Source of the DNA: Phycisphaerales bacterium
GTDB taxonomy: Bacteria > Planctomycetota > Phycisphaerae > Phycisphaerales > UBA1924
Length of the DNA: 58,316 bases
Direction: 5' to 3'
Assembly (NCBI GenBank): GCA_020853975.1
Contig: JADYXW010000097.1
Span: 1 to 58,316 of the forward strand
In this document: piece by piece, positions 31,363 through 41,860 of the stretch
Layout: every line of letters starts with the position of its first letter
Position numbering within the stretch: the stretch's first letter is position 1
Position numbers and translations under genes: made by a program
The notes under the pieces: model-generated
Seen by the model: only the letters and a program-made list of their open reading frames with translations
What the model was told of the DNA's origin: nothing
Database searches by the model: none

Positions 31363-33384
31363 TCACTTCCCCGCGGGCTCCATGGGCAGCAGCGGCGCGT
31401 ACAGCCCGCCCACCACGCTCCGCGCGTACATCCCGCGCGTCTTCCCGTCACCAACCGTGTACCAGTCCGTCACCGGCACCCGGTCCGGCGTCCCGCTCGG
31501 CATCGCCCCGATCGGCTTCACCATCGCGTCAAAGTCCGCACGATTCTCCGCGAGGCACGCCGACCACACCACCCACTCGGGCTTCGTGTAGTTCACGCGG
31601 CTGTCCATCGGCACACCGTACTTCTGGTTCTTCTTCAGATACCACGCGATCTCCCTCGCCCGCGTCTGCGCCGGAAACAGGTCCGTCCCCAGGTACGCAT
31701 CCCAGAACATGTTGTACTTCAGCGACCACGTCTCGGGCTTCTCATACGCCAGCACCGTGTGGTCACCGGCGTCCGCCAGCTCGTGCCAGCGCTTCGCCAT
31801 CATCGACGCTGTCATGACCTGCCCGGTCGCGCCCCCCGCCATCGCCCGCAGGCCCGCCGCGCCCCCCACACCCACGCACGCCTTCACCGCCAGGTTCGCG
31901 TTCCGCGCCAGGTGCCCCGCAAAGTCGTCCGTGCACAACTGGTTCTCCGGGTCCACCCCATGCTGCTCCAGGTACGCCGACCACTTCTCGATGCTCCCCC
32001 ACCACGCCTGAGGAACCTGCCACCCGGGCCGCGCCCTCGCCAGCGCCGCCGTCAGGATCAGCATGTTCCCGCACTCCTCCACCGGCATCTGGTTGTCCGT
32101 CGTTCGCTCGCCACCGCCATACACCTGCCCGTTGGCCTTGGGGTACGTGCCCAGGTCGTGAGGCGCAAAGTCGAACTTCCATCGGGGGCTCGCCGCGTAC
32201 GCGAACACCGGCCTCAGGTTCGCTTCCAGCAGCTCCGGGTTGAGCGCCAGGAAGAACGGCGCCGACGGGAACAGCACGTCCACCGTCCCCATGCACCCGT
32301 TGCTTGTGTTCTCCTTGCTGAACATCAGCATCGTGCCGTCAAAGTCCGCCGCGATGCAGTGCGCCGCCATCACCTGGCGATACACCAGCTCGCAGGTCTT
32401 CGCAAACTCCAGGGGCACCCTCTCCGCCAGCCTCGACCTCAGCGATTCGTCCGCCGACGCGCACCTCGCGCGGATCTCTTCCCGCCCCGCCCAGGTCTCC
32501 CCCAGCATCGCCCCAAAGTCCTTCCCCGCCCTCGCCCAATAGGGCCGCAGCTTCCGCCCGAAGTACTCCGCGCAGTACCCCTCATCCAGCGCCACCAAGA
32601 ACTCCGCCCGCGCGGGCTTCTCCCCGACCGACCCCAGGTCAATCACCGTCGCCAGCACCGGCCAGTCGTCGTGCGCCGCCCGCGGCATCCGCAGGTCATC
32701 CGTCTCCGGGAGCGACCCCGTTTTCGCGAACGCACCCCGTGAGCTCGTGTGCCCGCTCGTGCACGTCGTCGTCGCCTCCCCTCGTGCCGCCCCAACGTTG
32801 ATGTACCCCCAGTCGATCCGCGTGTGGTCCCCCGCGCGCTCCAGCACGGGCTGGGCGCTCGTCCCCATCCGCAGCACGTCCAGCTCTCCCACCCGCGCCC
32901 GCGACCACGCCACCTGCTGCGACGCCTCGTGCGTGCACCACTCGCCCGTCAGGTCCAGGTACACGCTCGCCTCGTGCGAGACTCCGTCGATCGACCTCAC
33001 CTCCGCCGTGACGAACGTCACAGCACGCGACGCCAGGTCCGGGTCCTCCGCGAGCGTGGGCGAAAGAAACGTCACCGTGACCCGCACGCCCCCGCCCTCA
33101 AAGTCATACTCCGACGACGTCGCGCTCACCCGCAGCGCCGTCTGCGCCATCGACGGCACGTCCTGCGGGAACGGCCCGCACCAACGCATCGCCTTCCCGT
33201 CCACCCGCACCATCCCCACCATGCCGTTCACCCCGCCCGTCCAGTGCCGGGGCCAGTCGTCCGTCAGCCGGTCGCTCCGCGACCACGCCGAGAAGTACGG
33301 ATTCCCCACCACCAGCGGCACCGCGGGCGGCCGAAACTCCGCAGCCTGTCCAAGCGAGAGTACGGCGAGAATCGTGCTCAGCAT
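31363..33384 (-). CDS. Secreted glutaminase A-like family protein (DUF4965/DUF1793 type)
   Basis: A 673-residue exported protein from the ATG at 33384, which opens directly into a signal peptide (MLSTILAVLSLGQAAEF); longer frames lie upstream but run into the divergent methyltransferase. The mature protein has the layout of GtaA-type glutaminase proteins: an N-terminal beta domain starting with PPAVPLVVGNPYFSAWS and containing WTGGVNGMVGMVRVDGKAM, then an alpha/alpha toroid half with YRQVMAAHCIAADFDGTMLM, FSKENTSNGCMGTVDVLFPS, RWKFDFAPHDLGTYPKANGQ and PVEECGNMLILTAALAR. The family is named from fungal glutaminase A; bacterial members may instead act on sugars or remain uncharacterised. Confidence 0.8.
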   Translation of the reverse strand: MLSTILAVLSLGQAAEFRPPAVPLVVGNPYFSAWSRSDRLTDDWPRHWTGGVNGMVGMVRVDGKAMRWCGPFPQDVPSMAQTALRVSATSSEYDFEGGGVRVTVTFLSPTLAEDPDLASRAVTFVTAEVRSIDGVSHEASVYLDLTGEWCTHEASQQVAWSRARVGELDVLRMGTSAQPVLERAGDHTRIDWGYINVGAARGEATTTCTSGHTSSRGAFAKTGSLPETDDLRMPRAAHDDWPVLATVIDLGSVGEKPARAEFLVALDEGYCAEYFGRKLRPYWARAGKDFGAMLGETWAGREEIRARCASADESLRSRLAERVPLEFAKTCELVYRQVMAAHCIAADFDGTMLMFSKENTSNGCMGTVDVLFPSAPFFLALNPELLEANLRPVFAYAASPRWKFDFAPHDLGTYPKANGQVYGGGERTTDNQMPVEECGNMLILTAALARARPGWQVPQAWWGSIEKWSAYLEQHGVDPENQLCTDDFAGHLARNANLAVKACVGVGGAAGLRAMAGGATGQVMTASMMAKRWHELADAGDHTVLAYEKPETWSLKYNMFWDAYLGTDLFPAQTRAREIAWYLKKNQKYGVPMDSRVNYTKPEWVVWSACLAENRADFDAMVKPIGAMPSGTPDRVPVTDWYTVGDGKTRGMYARSVVGGLYAPLLPMEPAGK

Positions 33385-33460
33385 CAACCCAGCGTACCAC
33401 GACGAGCCCCCCGCCCGCGACCACCACCCCAGCCTCACCCGAATCTTGATACCGTCGCCC

Positions 33461-34273
33461 ATGCACCCCCTCGATCTCTACGAGCTCTGCGTCCAGACCC
33501 CGCGAACCGTTGTCGCCATGCTCCACGCCGTCCACGGCCAGCGCCCGCTGGTCCTCCGCGAGGATTTCTGCGGCACCGCCGCCGTCTCCCGCCGCTGGGT
33601 CGCCCAGGGCCTCGCCCGGGGCGAGCTCGCCCGCGCCGTCGCCACCGACCTCGACCCGCCCACCATCGAGCACGCCCGCGCCGCCGCTTCCCGCGAGGGC
33701 TTCCTCGAACGCATCGAGTTCCACACCCTCGACTCCATCCGCGCCGAGGTCGAAACCACCGACGACGCCGACGTCATCTACGTCGGCAACTTCTCGCTCT
33801 CCGAGATCCACGACGAGGACCTCCTCACCGCCTACCTCAAACGCTCCCGCCGCCGCCTCGCCATGGGAAACCACGGCTTCGGTGGAGGCGTCTTCGTCTG
33901 CGACATGACCGGCGGCCCCGCGGCCTACCGGCCCCTGGAACTCACCAGGGAGCACCGCACCCGCGCCCATGAGACCGTCACCTACACCTGGCGTCACGAA
34001 ACGGGCGACCCCACCACCCACCGCGTGCGAAACTCCATCTCCTTTCGCATCTCCACCGCGGACGGCACCACGCACGACCTCCACCGCGCCTTCATCTACG
34101 AGTGGCGCCTCTGGCCCCTCGACACCCTCGAGCGTGCCTTCCTCCGCGCGGGCTACAAGGCCATGGAGGTCTATCCCCACGTCGGCCTCGCACCGGGCCA
34201 GCCCGCCACACCCATCCGCACCGCCGACCTGCCAACCGACTGGGTCTGCTATGTCGTGGGCAGAACCGCCTGA
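33461..34273 (+). CDS. SAM-dependent methyltransferase, class I
   Basis: A 270-residue protein from the ATG at 33461. It carries a Rossmann-type SAM-binding start with LREDFCGTAAVSRRWVAQG (glycine loop variant FCGTA), an acidic residue in ATDLDPPTIEHARAAA that would hold the ribose, and ADVIYVGNFSLSEIHDEDLL near motif III/IV. The second half has GVFVCDMTGGPAAYRPLE and a beta-rich end. It resembles class I methyltransferases of unknown substrate common in planctomycetes. Its start overlaps upstream frames of the divergent glutaminase-like gene; the two start codons are 76 bases apart. Confidence 0.75.
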   Translation: MHPLDLYELCVQTPRTVVAMLHAVHGQRPLVLREDFCGTAAVSRRWVAQGLARGELARAVATDLDPPTIEHARAAASREGFLERIEFHTLDSIRAEVETTDDADVIYVGNFSLSEIHDEDLLTAYLKRSRRRLAMGNHGFGGGVFVCDMTGGPAAYRPLELTREHRTRAHETVTYTWRHETGDPTTHRVRNSISFRISTADGTTHDLHRAFIYEWRLWPLDTLERAFLRAGYKAMEVYPHVGLAPGQPATPIRTADLPTDWVCYVVGRTA

Positions 34274-34293
34274 CTCAGCCCCTAGCCTTCGCC

Positions 34294-35307
34294 ATGCGCT
34301 GGCTCCTCCCGCTCCTCCTCTGCCTCGTCGCCGCCTCGTGCACGCGCCCCGGCGCCGAACTCCAACGCGCGGGCGACGAGATCATGGTCGCGGGCCGCCT
34401 CTTCCACACCGGCGCGCCCGTCGTGCTCTGGACCGACCCGGGGGGCTACGACGCCTACCGCGTCGAAAAGCGTTTCGTCCCCTTCGCCGAGTCCTCCTGG
34501 GAGAAATCCGGCGCCGGCCTCGACTCGCCCAACCGCTACAACCTCCGCTCCGAACGCGCCGCCCACACCGCCTTCTCTCCAGCGGAACTGGAGCAAATCC
34601 GGGGCGGCGGCTGGAGCCTCGACCTCCTCCGAAAGCACGTCGATCAGTTCGTCATTCACTACGACGTCTGCGGCACCTCGCGCACCTGCTTCCGCGTCCT
34701 CCACGACATGCGCGGACTCTCTGTCCACTTCATGCTCGACATCGACGGCACCATCTACCAGACCCTCGACCTCAAGGAACGCGCCTGGCACGCCACCACC
34801 AGCAACGACCGCTCCGTCGGCATCGAGATCGCAAACATCGGCGCCTACGGCCCGGGCGAGAAAGACCCCTTCGACCAGTGGTACGCCCGCACGCCCGCCC
34901 CGGGCCCCGCCGGCACCGTCCGCTCCTCAGACCTCCGCATCACCATCCCCTCGCGCCTGGGTGACGGCGGCGTCCGAACCCCCGGCTTCGTCGGCAGGCC
35001 CGCCCGCTCCAGCATGATCCTGGGCGACGTCCATGGCAGACAGCTCCGCCAATACGACCTCACTCCGGAGCAATACGAATCGCTCACCCGCCTGGTAGCC
35101 ACCCTCTGCAGGGTCCTCCCCCGCATCCGCTGCGACTACCCGCGAGACGGGTCCGGCGCCCTCCTCCGCACCGTGCTCCCGCCCGATCAGCTTGAGGCGT
35201 ACTCCGGCCTCCTCGGCCACTTCCACATCCAGAAGAACAAGGTCGACCCCGGCCCCGCCTTCGACTGGGACCACGTCATCCTCGGCGCCCGCCGCCTCAC
35301 CCGTTAG
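34294..35307 (+). CDS. N-acetylmuramoyl-L-alanine amidase-like lipoprotein
   Basis: A 337-residue protein whose first residues MRWLLPLLLCLVAASC are a lipoprotein signal. The Amidase_2 fold is recognisable by FVIHYDVCGTSRTCF with the zinc-binding His, HFMLDIDGTIYQTLDLKERA, AWHATTSNDRSVGIEIANIG and the closing GHFHIQKNKVDPGPAFDWDH where the second His and the DPG-FDW motif of AmpD/PGRP-type amidases lie. Such enzymes cut the amide bond between muramic acid and the stem peptide. A long insert (about residues 190-235) separates the two halves. The stop overlaps that of the convergent LysR gene by four bases. Confidence 0.85.
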   Translation: MRWLLPLLLCLVAASCTRPGAELQRAGDEIMVAGRLFHTGAPVVLWTDPGGYDAYRVEKRFVPFAESSWEKSGAGLDSPNRYNLRSERAAHTAFSPAELEQIRGGGWSLDLLRKHVDQFVIHYDVCGTSRTCFRVLHDMRGLSVHFMLDIDGTIYQTLDLKERAWHATTSNDRSVGIEIANIGAYGPGEKDPFDQWYARTPAPGPAGTVRSSDLRITIPSRLGDGGVRTPGFVGRPARSSMILGDVHGRQLRQYDLTPEQYESLTRLVATLCRVLPRIRCDYPRDGSGALLRTVLPPDQLEAYSGLLGHFHIQKNKVDPGPAFDWDHVILGARRLTR

Positions 35308-36194
35308 CCCCGCATCCCCCGCGCCGCGTGCAGCAACTCCGCCTCGAAGCCCGCCGCCGCCACGCTCAGCTCCCGGTCGCGTCGCTTCACGATCGCCAGC
35401 GACCGCGTCAGCCGCCGCTCCCTGCAGTGCAGCCCCCCCGCGGGCCCCACCGCAAACCGGCTCACGAACCCCACGCCGATCCCCGCTCGCACCATCTCCG
35501 TGATCGACTCGATCGAGCGCAGCTCCATCACCACGTCCAGCACCACCCCCGCCTCCGCGGACGCCCGGTCGATCACCCCACGCACCGCCGACCCCGCCTC
35601 GAACGCGACCACGCTCTCGCCCCGCAGCGCCGCCCACCGGAAGCCACCCTTCGCTCCCTCCAGCGCATGCCCCGGGGGCACGATCAGCCTCAGTTCATCC
35701 TCCACCAGCGGCACGCGCACCAGGTCCTGCGCCCCCGCCGCCATGACCGGCAGCGTCACGATTCCCAGGTCCAGCTCGCCATCCCTCACCGCCGCCGCAA
35801 CCGCGCCGCTCCCCGCCTCCCGCACGAAATACCTCAGCCCCGGGTGCGCACGCCTCATGGTCGAAATCACCGGCGGCAGGAGGTACGTCGTCGCCGTCGC
35901 CCCGCCCCCGACGCGAATCGTCCCCTGCTCCAGCCCCATCAGCTCCCGCACCGCCCGCAACGCGTCCTCCGCCCCGCGCAGCGCCACCTCCGCGTGCGTG
36001 AGGAACACCCGCCCCGCATCCGTCAGCGCCACCCCTCGCCCGCTCCGGTGAAACAAAGCCGCCCCGACCTCCGCCTCCAGCTTCCTCAGCATCGCCGACA
36101 GCGCGGGCTGCGTCACGCCCAACGACTCCGCCGCCCGGGTCAGGTGCCCGTGCGACGCGATCGCCTTGAAGTACCGAAGCGGCGTCAGTTCCAT
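35304..36194 (-). CDS. LysR-family transcriptional regulator
   Basis: A 296-residue LysR-type regulator. From the ATG at 36194 it begins MELTPLRYFKAIASHGHLTR, with the winged helix-turn-helix AAESLGVTQPALSAMLRKLE and the wing LFHRSGRGVALTDAGRVFL. The effector domain (about 90-290) shows IRVGGGATATTYLLPPVIS, LGIVTLPVMAAGAQDLVRVP and ITEMVRAGIGVGFVSRFAV, as usual for sensing small molecules. An in-frame start at 36281 would add 29 unlikely residues. The gene follows the dnaK terminator; its neighbours (dnaK, an amidase) give no hint of the regulon. Confidence 0.9.
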   Translation of the reverse strand: MELTPLRYFKAIASHGHLTRAAESLGVTQPALSAMLRKLEAEVGAALFHRSGRGVALTDAGRVFLTHAEVALRGAEDALRAVRELMGLEQGTIRVGGGATATTYLLPPVISTMRRAHPGLRYFVREAGSGAVAAAVRDGELDLGIVTLPVMAAGAQDLVRVPLVEDELRLIVPPGHALEGAKGGFRWAALRGESVVAFEAGSAVRGVIDRASAEAGVVLDVVMELRSIESITEMVRAGIGVGFVSRFAVGPAGGLHCRERRLTRSLAIVKRRDRELSVAAAGFEAELLHAARGMRG

Positions 36195-36234
36195 CACCGG
36201 CAGGGTACCGTCCGACCACCCGGCCCCGAAACGA

Positions 36235-36263
36235 CAAAGGGGCGAGCCCCGCGGCCCGCCCCT
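36235..36263 (-). terminator. Terminator of dnaK
   Basis: On the minus strand AGGGGCG (36263-36257) pairs with CGCCCCT (36244-36238) around a 12-base loop, followed by TTGTCGTTT. It lies 30 bases after the dnaK stop and upstream of the LysR gene on the same strand. Confidence 0.7.
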
Positions 36264-36293
36264 CTTCTCACCTCGCGCCACTCGCGCCCGCGA

Positions 36294-38231
<1,938 letters not shown>

Positions 38232-38268
38232 TGCTGTGTCCTTCCTCTTGGGGTGACACGCATCTCAA

Positions 38269-38284
38269 TGCAATGCTGGTGCCA
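38269..38284 (-). promoter_or_regulatory. Putative sigma-54 promoter of dnaK
   Basis: On the minus strand the 16 bases TGGCAC-CAGCA-TTGCA match the RpoN consensus TGGCACG-N4-TTGCW except for one base. The GG and GC dinucleotides are 12 bases apart as required for -24 and -12. The predicted start near 38258 leaves a 27-base leader with the ribosome binding site. No CIRCE-like repeat is seen nearby. Confidence 0.6.
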
Positions 38285-38446
38285 AACCGGGCCTCCACTC
38301 CCTCCCCCTTGTCCGGGCTCCGGTCCCCACCACATCCCCGCCCGGGCCCCCGCCCCACCCTCGGCCTGCCGGTTTGGCAGCCTCCCCGGTCGGCGGCTCC
38401 CCAGCCCCGCCCCGCCGCGCCTTTCCGCGCCACCGACTCACCCAAC

Positions 38447-38475
38447 TTGACATATATATCGCCGCTCGATATATT
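38447..38475 (+). promoter_or_regulatory. padR promoter with overlapping palindromic operator
   Basis: TTGACA (38447-38452), a 17-base spacer and TATATT (38470-38475) form a near-perfect sigma-70 promoter. A perfect 8-bp inverted repeat, ATATATCG-N5-CGATATAT (38454-38474), fills the spacer and the -10 box. A bound dimer there would block RNA polymerase, as expected for an autorepressed PadR gene. The predicted start near 38482 leaves a very short leader holding GGAG. Confidence 0.75.
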
Positions 38476-38492
38476 GGCGACGGAGAACCCGG

Positions 38493-38858
38493 ATGGCACT
38501 CTTCGACAAGTCCGATTCCGCCCAGCTCGTGGTGCTCTCCCTCCTCGCCGAGGGGGCCAGCTACGGCTACCAGCTCACCAAGGACGCCGCCACCCGAAGC
38601 AGCGGCACGCTCCGTCTCACTCCGGGCGTCCTCTATCCCATGCTCAAGTCCCTCGAGACCGAAGGGCTCATCACCTCCTCCTGGGAGGAGATCAAGGCCC
38701 AAGGTTCCGCCGAAGACGGAACCGGCCGCCGCCGCAAGTGGTACCGCATCTCGCCAAAGGGCCGCAAGCGCCTCGAGCAGCGGATCGCCGCCCACCGCGC
38801 GTACACCGCGCTCATCGACACCTTCCTGGGCGGCAGACCGCAGGAGGAACGCCCATGA
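38493..38858 (+). CDS. PadR-family transcriptional regulator
   Basis: A 121-residue PadR regulator: AQLVVLSLLAEGASYGYQLT, LRLTPGVLYPMLKSLETEGL and RRRKWYRISPKGRKRLEQRI are the family's winged-helix signatures, and a C-terminal helix follows for dimerisation. PadR proteins are mostly repressors of their own operon. The promoter and operator directly upstream support autoregulation. The next gene overlaps by four bases (ATGA) and has a strong AGGAGG site, so regulator and membrane protein are one operon. The signal it answers to is unknown. Confidence 0.92.
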   Translation: MALFDKSDSAQLVVLSLLAEGASYGYQLTKDAATRSSGTLRLTPGVLYPMLKSLETEGLITSSWEEIKAQGSAEDGTGRRRKWYRISPKGRKRLEQRIAAHRAYTALIDTFLGGRPQEERP

Positions 38859-40174
38859 CCTCCCCACTCAGGCTCACCGATCCCGCCCCACCCTCCGACG
38901 CCATCGACGCCTGGCTCAACGTCCTTTCCGCGCTCATGCGCGGCCCGCGCGATGAGGTCGACGCGGTCCGCGAAGAGCTCGCCTCCCACCTTCGTGAACG
39001 CGTCCGAGACCTCATGCTCTCCGGTGCCGGCGAGGCCGATGCAACCTCTCGCGCCATCGCCGAGCTCGGCGACGCCGCCTCCCTCGCCCGCCGTTTCCAA
39101 GACGCCATCGTTCCCTCCCAACGGAGATCACGCATGCAGATCGCAGTCCTGACCGTGTCCGTTGCCGCCGCGGCCTTCGGCGGAGCAACCCTCCTCAGGC
39201 CGGCAGCCCCGAACACCCCCGACCCCAGCCACACCGCCGTCAGGTCTCTCGCGACCGCAGCCGGCGCGTCCGCCTTGGCCTGCCCGCCCGAGCGAGGCTC
39301 AGGGCCCGTGGCCATCGAGCTCGCCGTCGTCCCCAGCCTCCGGACTCTGCCCCTCGCGGACGCCCCCGCCACCCTCATGTCGCCCGCCCTGTTCAGCCCC
39401 CCGGAAGACGATGCGCTCTCCATCGCCTCCGGAATCCAAGCCACCCCGGAGCCCACCTTCACCGTCGAACAGCTCGTAAGGCTCCTCGAGTCCGGGGGCC
39501 AGCCCGTCGCCGTCCGCTGGGACCTCCTTGAGCAGTCCGGCGTTTCGCGCGATCAGCACTTCGCGAGCCCCGGCGGGCCCTGCAGCGCCGCCGACCTCCT
39601 CGCGGCGCTCAACGCATCGCAGGAACACGGGGACCTGCTGGGCCTGCGCCTCCGCAACGGCACCCTCGTGCTCGCCACCAACGAGTACTTCGACCGTCAG
39701 GAGACCAGCCTCATCACCTTTGACCTGTCACCCGTCATCGAGCACCGCCGCGCCGCCTCCATCAAGGAAGTCGATCCCGCCGAGATCGTCACCGAAGCCA
39801 GGGGACTCGTCGAATCCCTCGTCTTCCCGGACTCCTGGGCGAACAACGGCGGAGACCGGGCCTCCAGCCGCGAGTTCGGCGCCCGCGTCTTCTTCGAGGC
39901 CCCCGCCCGCTACCACCCCAAGATCAAGTGGGTGCTCGACCAGCTCCTCAGCGACGCCAGCCCCGCAACCACGATGACCACCACCCGAGAGGTCCCGATC
40001 CTCGCCGGCCTGCCCCTCCTGGGGACCCAGTTCAGGTCCAGCGCGTCGGAACGCCTCATCGGCACCGCCACCATCCGTTCCTCGCCCGAAGGCAAGGTGA
40101 GCGTGCAGCAGGGCGACCGGACCATCGTCGCCGACGAGATCCGGCTCGAGGCAGGCGACCCCACGCCCAAGTAG
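38855..40174 (+). CDS. Membrane protein with cytoplasmic HAAS-like domain, partner of PadR
   Basis: A 439-residue protein translated from an ATG overlapping the padR stop. Residues 10-90 form an all-alpha cytoplasmic region (DAIDAWLNVLSALMRG, DEVDAVREELASHLRERVRD, EADATSRAIAELGDAASLAR) that resembles the HAAS/DUF1700-type domains often paired with PadR regulators. One membrane segment follows (about 95-115, MQIAVLTVSVAAAAFGGAT), then an exported part of about 320 residues with LTFTVEQ-like acidic stretches, ITFDLSPVIEHRRA and a DQLLSDASP helix, which I do not recognise. Many PadR/HAAS pairs sit on membrane-stress or export operons. A strong hairpin terminator follows the stop. Confidence 0.75.
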   Translation: MTSPLRLTDPAPPSDAIDAWLNVLSALMRGPRDEVDAVREELASHLRERVRDLMLSGAGEADATSRAIAELGDAASLARRFQDAIVPSQRRSRMQIAVLTVSVAAAAFGGATLLRPAAPNTPDPSHTAVRSLATAAGASALACPPERGSGPVAIELAVVPSLRTLPLADAPATLMSPALFSPPEDDALSIASGIQATPEPTFTVEQLVRLLESGGQPVAVRWDLLEQSGVSRDQHFASPGGPCSAADLLAALNASQEHGDLLGLRLRNGTLVLATNEYFDRQETSLITFDLSPVIEHRRAASIKEVDPAEIVTEARGLVESLVFPDSWANNGGDRASSREFGARVFFEAPARYHPKIKWVLDQLLSDASPATTMTTTREVPILAGLPLLGTQFRSSASERLIGTATIRSSPEGKVSVQQGDRTIVADEIRLEAGDPTPK

Positions 40175-40206
40175 GCCACGCCGCGCGCCCGGACCCAATA
40201 CGATGG

Positions 40207-40245
40207 ACCGGAGACGGCCCCGCCGTGGGGCCGCTCCGGTTTGTT
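40207..40245 (+). terminator. Terminator of the padR operon
   Basis: ACCGGAG (40207-40213) and CGGCCCC (40215-40221) pair with GGGGCCG (40227-40233) and CTCCGGT (40234-40240), one bulged A, five-base loop, followed by TTGTTCTC. It ends the padR operon and lies about 20 bases before nrdR. Confidence 0.75.
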
Positions 40246-40264
40246 CTCGTAGCGGAGCCTCCCG

Positions 40265-40753
40265 GTGCGCTGCCCCTTCTGCGACGCGGACGACGACAAG
40301 GTCATCGACAGCCGCGCCAGCGAGGGCGGCCGGATGATCCGGCGCCGCCGCGAGTGCCTCAAGTGCAGCCGCCGCTTCACCACCTACGAACGTGTCGAGC
40401 AGACCCACCGCCTGGTCGTCATCAAGCGCGACGGCACCCACCAGCCCTTCAGCCGCGACAACATCGCCAGGAGCATCTCCGCCGCCTGCGGCAAGCGCCC
40501 GATCCCAGAAGACCGCAAGGAACGCCTCATCGACGAGCTCGAAGAGTCGCTCCACCGCGAGTTCGACCGTGAGGTCTCCAGCCGCGTCATCGGTGAACGC
40601 GTCATGTCCGGCCTCCGAACCCTCGACGAGGTCGCCTGGGTCCGGTTTGCCAGCGAGTACTACCGCTTCAAGAGCGTGGACGAGCTCCGCGAGCAGCTCA
40701 ACCTGCTCGACGGCGCAGTCAGGGACGTGAAAGAGCAGCAGAAGTTGTTCTAG
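40265..40753 (+). CDS. nrdR: Transcriptional repressor NrdR
   Basis: NrdR represses ribonucleotide reductase genes by sensing dATP/ATP. The 162 residues start from a GTG at 40265 and have the zinc ribbon (Cys3, Cys6, Cys31, Cys34: MRCPFCDADDDKVIDSRAS, RRRRECLKCSRRFTTYERVE) and the ATP cone (VVIKRDGTHQPFSRDNIARS, then RVMSGLRTLDEVAWVRFASE and YYRFKSVDEL). Standard length about 150-160. No ribonucleotide reductase gene lies in the window. A universal stress gene follows 44 bases later. Confidence 0.97.
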   Translation: MRCPFCDADDDKVIDSRASEGGRMIRRRRECLKCSRRFTTYERVEQTHRLVVIKRDGTHQPFSRDNIARSISAACGKRPIPEDRKERLIDELEESLHREFDREVSSRVIGERVMSGLRTLDEVAWVRFASEYYRFKSVDELREQLNLLDGAVRDVKEQQKLF

Positions 40754-40797
40754 ACTCCGACCGCCCGGCCCATCCGCCCCCCGCAGGAGGTCCACCC

Positions 40798-41796
40798 ATG
40801 CCCGAACCCGCCTCCCGGCCCCTCGCCCCCTACGCCTCCGTCCTCGCCGCGACAGATTTCTCCCCTTGCTCCCTCGTCGCACTGCGAGAAGCCGCCCGCA
40901 TCGCCGCGTGGTCCGACGCAAAGGTCGCCGCGGTCCACGTCGTCGATACCGCCGTGGTCATCGAGATCGAGGCCGCCCTCTCCCCGCTCCAAGAAAGCAT
41001 CAGCACCGCCATGGTCCGCGACGCGGAGCAGGCCTGGGCGGGTTTCTCCGCGGACCTCACCGGCCCCGGCGGCCGACCCTTCCCGCTCCACGTCTCCATC
41101 AACAACCGACTCGTCGGAATCCTCCGGGCCGCCCGCGAGCACAAGGCCGATCTCCTCGTGCTGGGCGCCGCGGGCGACCACGGGGCCGACGTCGGCATCG
41201 GCAGCGTCGCCCGCGCGTGTGTCCGCAAGAGCATGACCGACGTCCTCGTCGTCCGCGACTCTCGCTCCGGCTCCCCGGGCTCGCCCTTCCGCTGCATCGT
41301 CGCCGCCGTGGACTTCTCCGCAACGTCCCTTTGCGCCCTCCAGCGCGCCGCCCAGTACGCCGCCCGCGACGGCTCCATGCTCCACGTCCTCCACGTCTTC
41401 TCCGCGCCCTGGCACGGCGTGCACTACCGCTCCCCGACTCCCCTCGCACAGCCACACCAGCAGCAGCAGTACCGCGACAGCCTCCAGCGCCGCCTCCGGG
41501 ACTTCGCCGCCCACGTGCTCAGCGCCCACCCGGGCCTCCGTTCCTCCCTCACTGTCTTCGACCACGCGGGGCACCGCTCCGGCATCGTCGAGTTCGCCTG
41601 CAGCGTCTCCGCCGATCTCATCGTCCTCGGCACCCGGGGACGCACCAACCTCCGCGACGTTCTCCTGGGCAGCACCGCCGAAAAGGCCCTCCGCGACACG
41701 CTCTGCTCTGTCCTCGCCGTCAAGCCCGAGGGTTTCACACACCCGCTCGCCGCCTCCGACGATGCGCAGCCCCAGTCCGCCCGGTTGCTCTCCTGA
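40798..41796 (+). CDS. Universal stress protein with two UspA domains
   Basis: The 332-residue protein holds two tandem UspA domains (about 10-150 and 160-320). Each begins with a hydrophobic strand and Asp (SVLAATDFSPCSLVALREAA; CIVAAVDFSATSLCALQRAA) and ends with the nucleotide-binding loop G-x2-G-x9-G-S/T: VLGAAGDHGADVGIGSVAR in the first, VLGTRGRTNLRDVLLGSTAE in the second. Both therefore may bind ATP. UspA proteins accumulate under stress and starvation. A GGAGGT ribosome binding site precedes the ATG. Confidence 0.92.
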   Translation: MPEPASRPLAPYASVLAATDFSPCSLVALREAARIAAWSDAKVAAVHVVDTAVVIEIEAALSPLQESISTAMVRDAEQAWAGFSADLTGPGGRPFPLHVSINNRLVGILRAAREHKADLLVLGAAGDHGADVGIGSVARACVRKSMTDVLVVRDSRSGSPGSPFRCIVAAVDFSATSLCALQRAAQYAARDGSMLHVLHVFSAPWHGVHYRSPTPLAQPHQQQQYRDSLQRRLRDFAAHVLSAHPGLRSSLTVFDHAGHRSGIVEFACSVSADLIVLGTRGRTNLRDVLLGSTAEKALRDTLCSVLAVKPEGFTHPLAASDDAQPQSARLLS

Positions 41797-41860
41797 CCCG
41801 CGGCACGGACGCCCGCCGTCGTCACCCATCGGCGCACGCCCCGCCCTACCCTGCCCTCGC

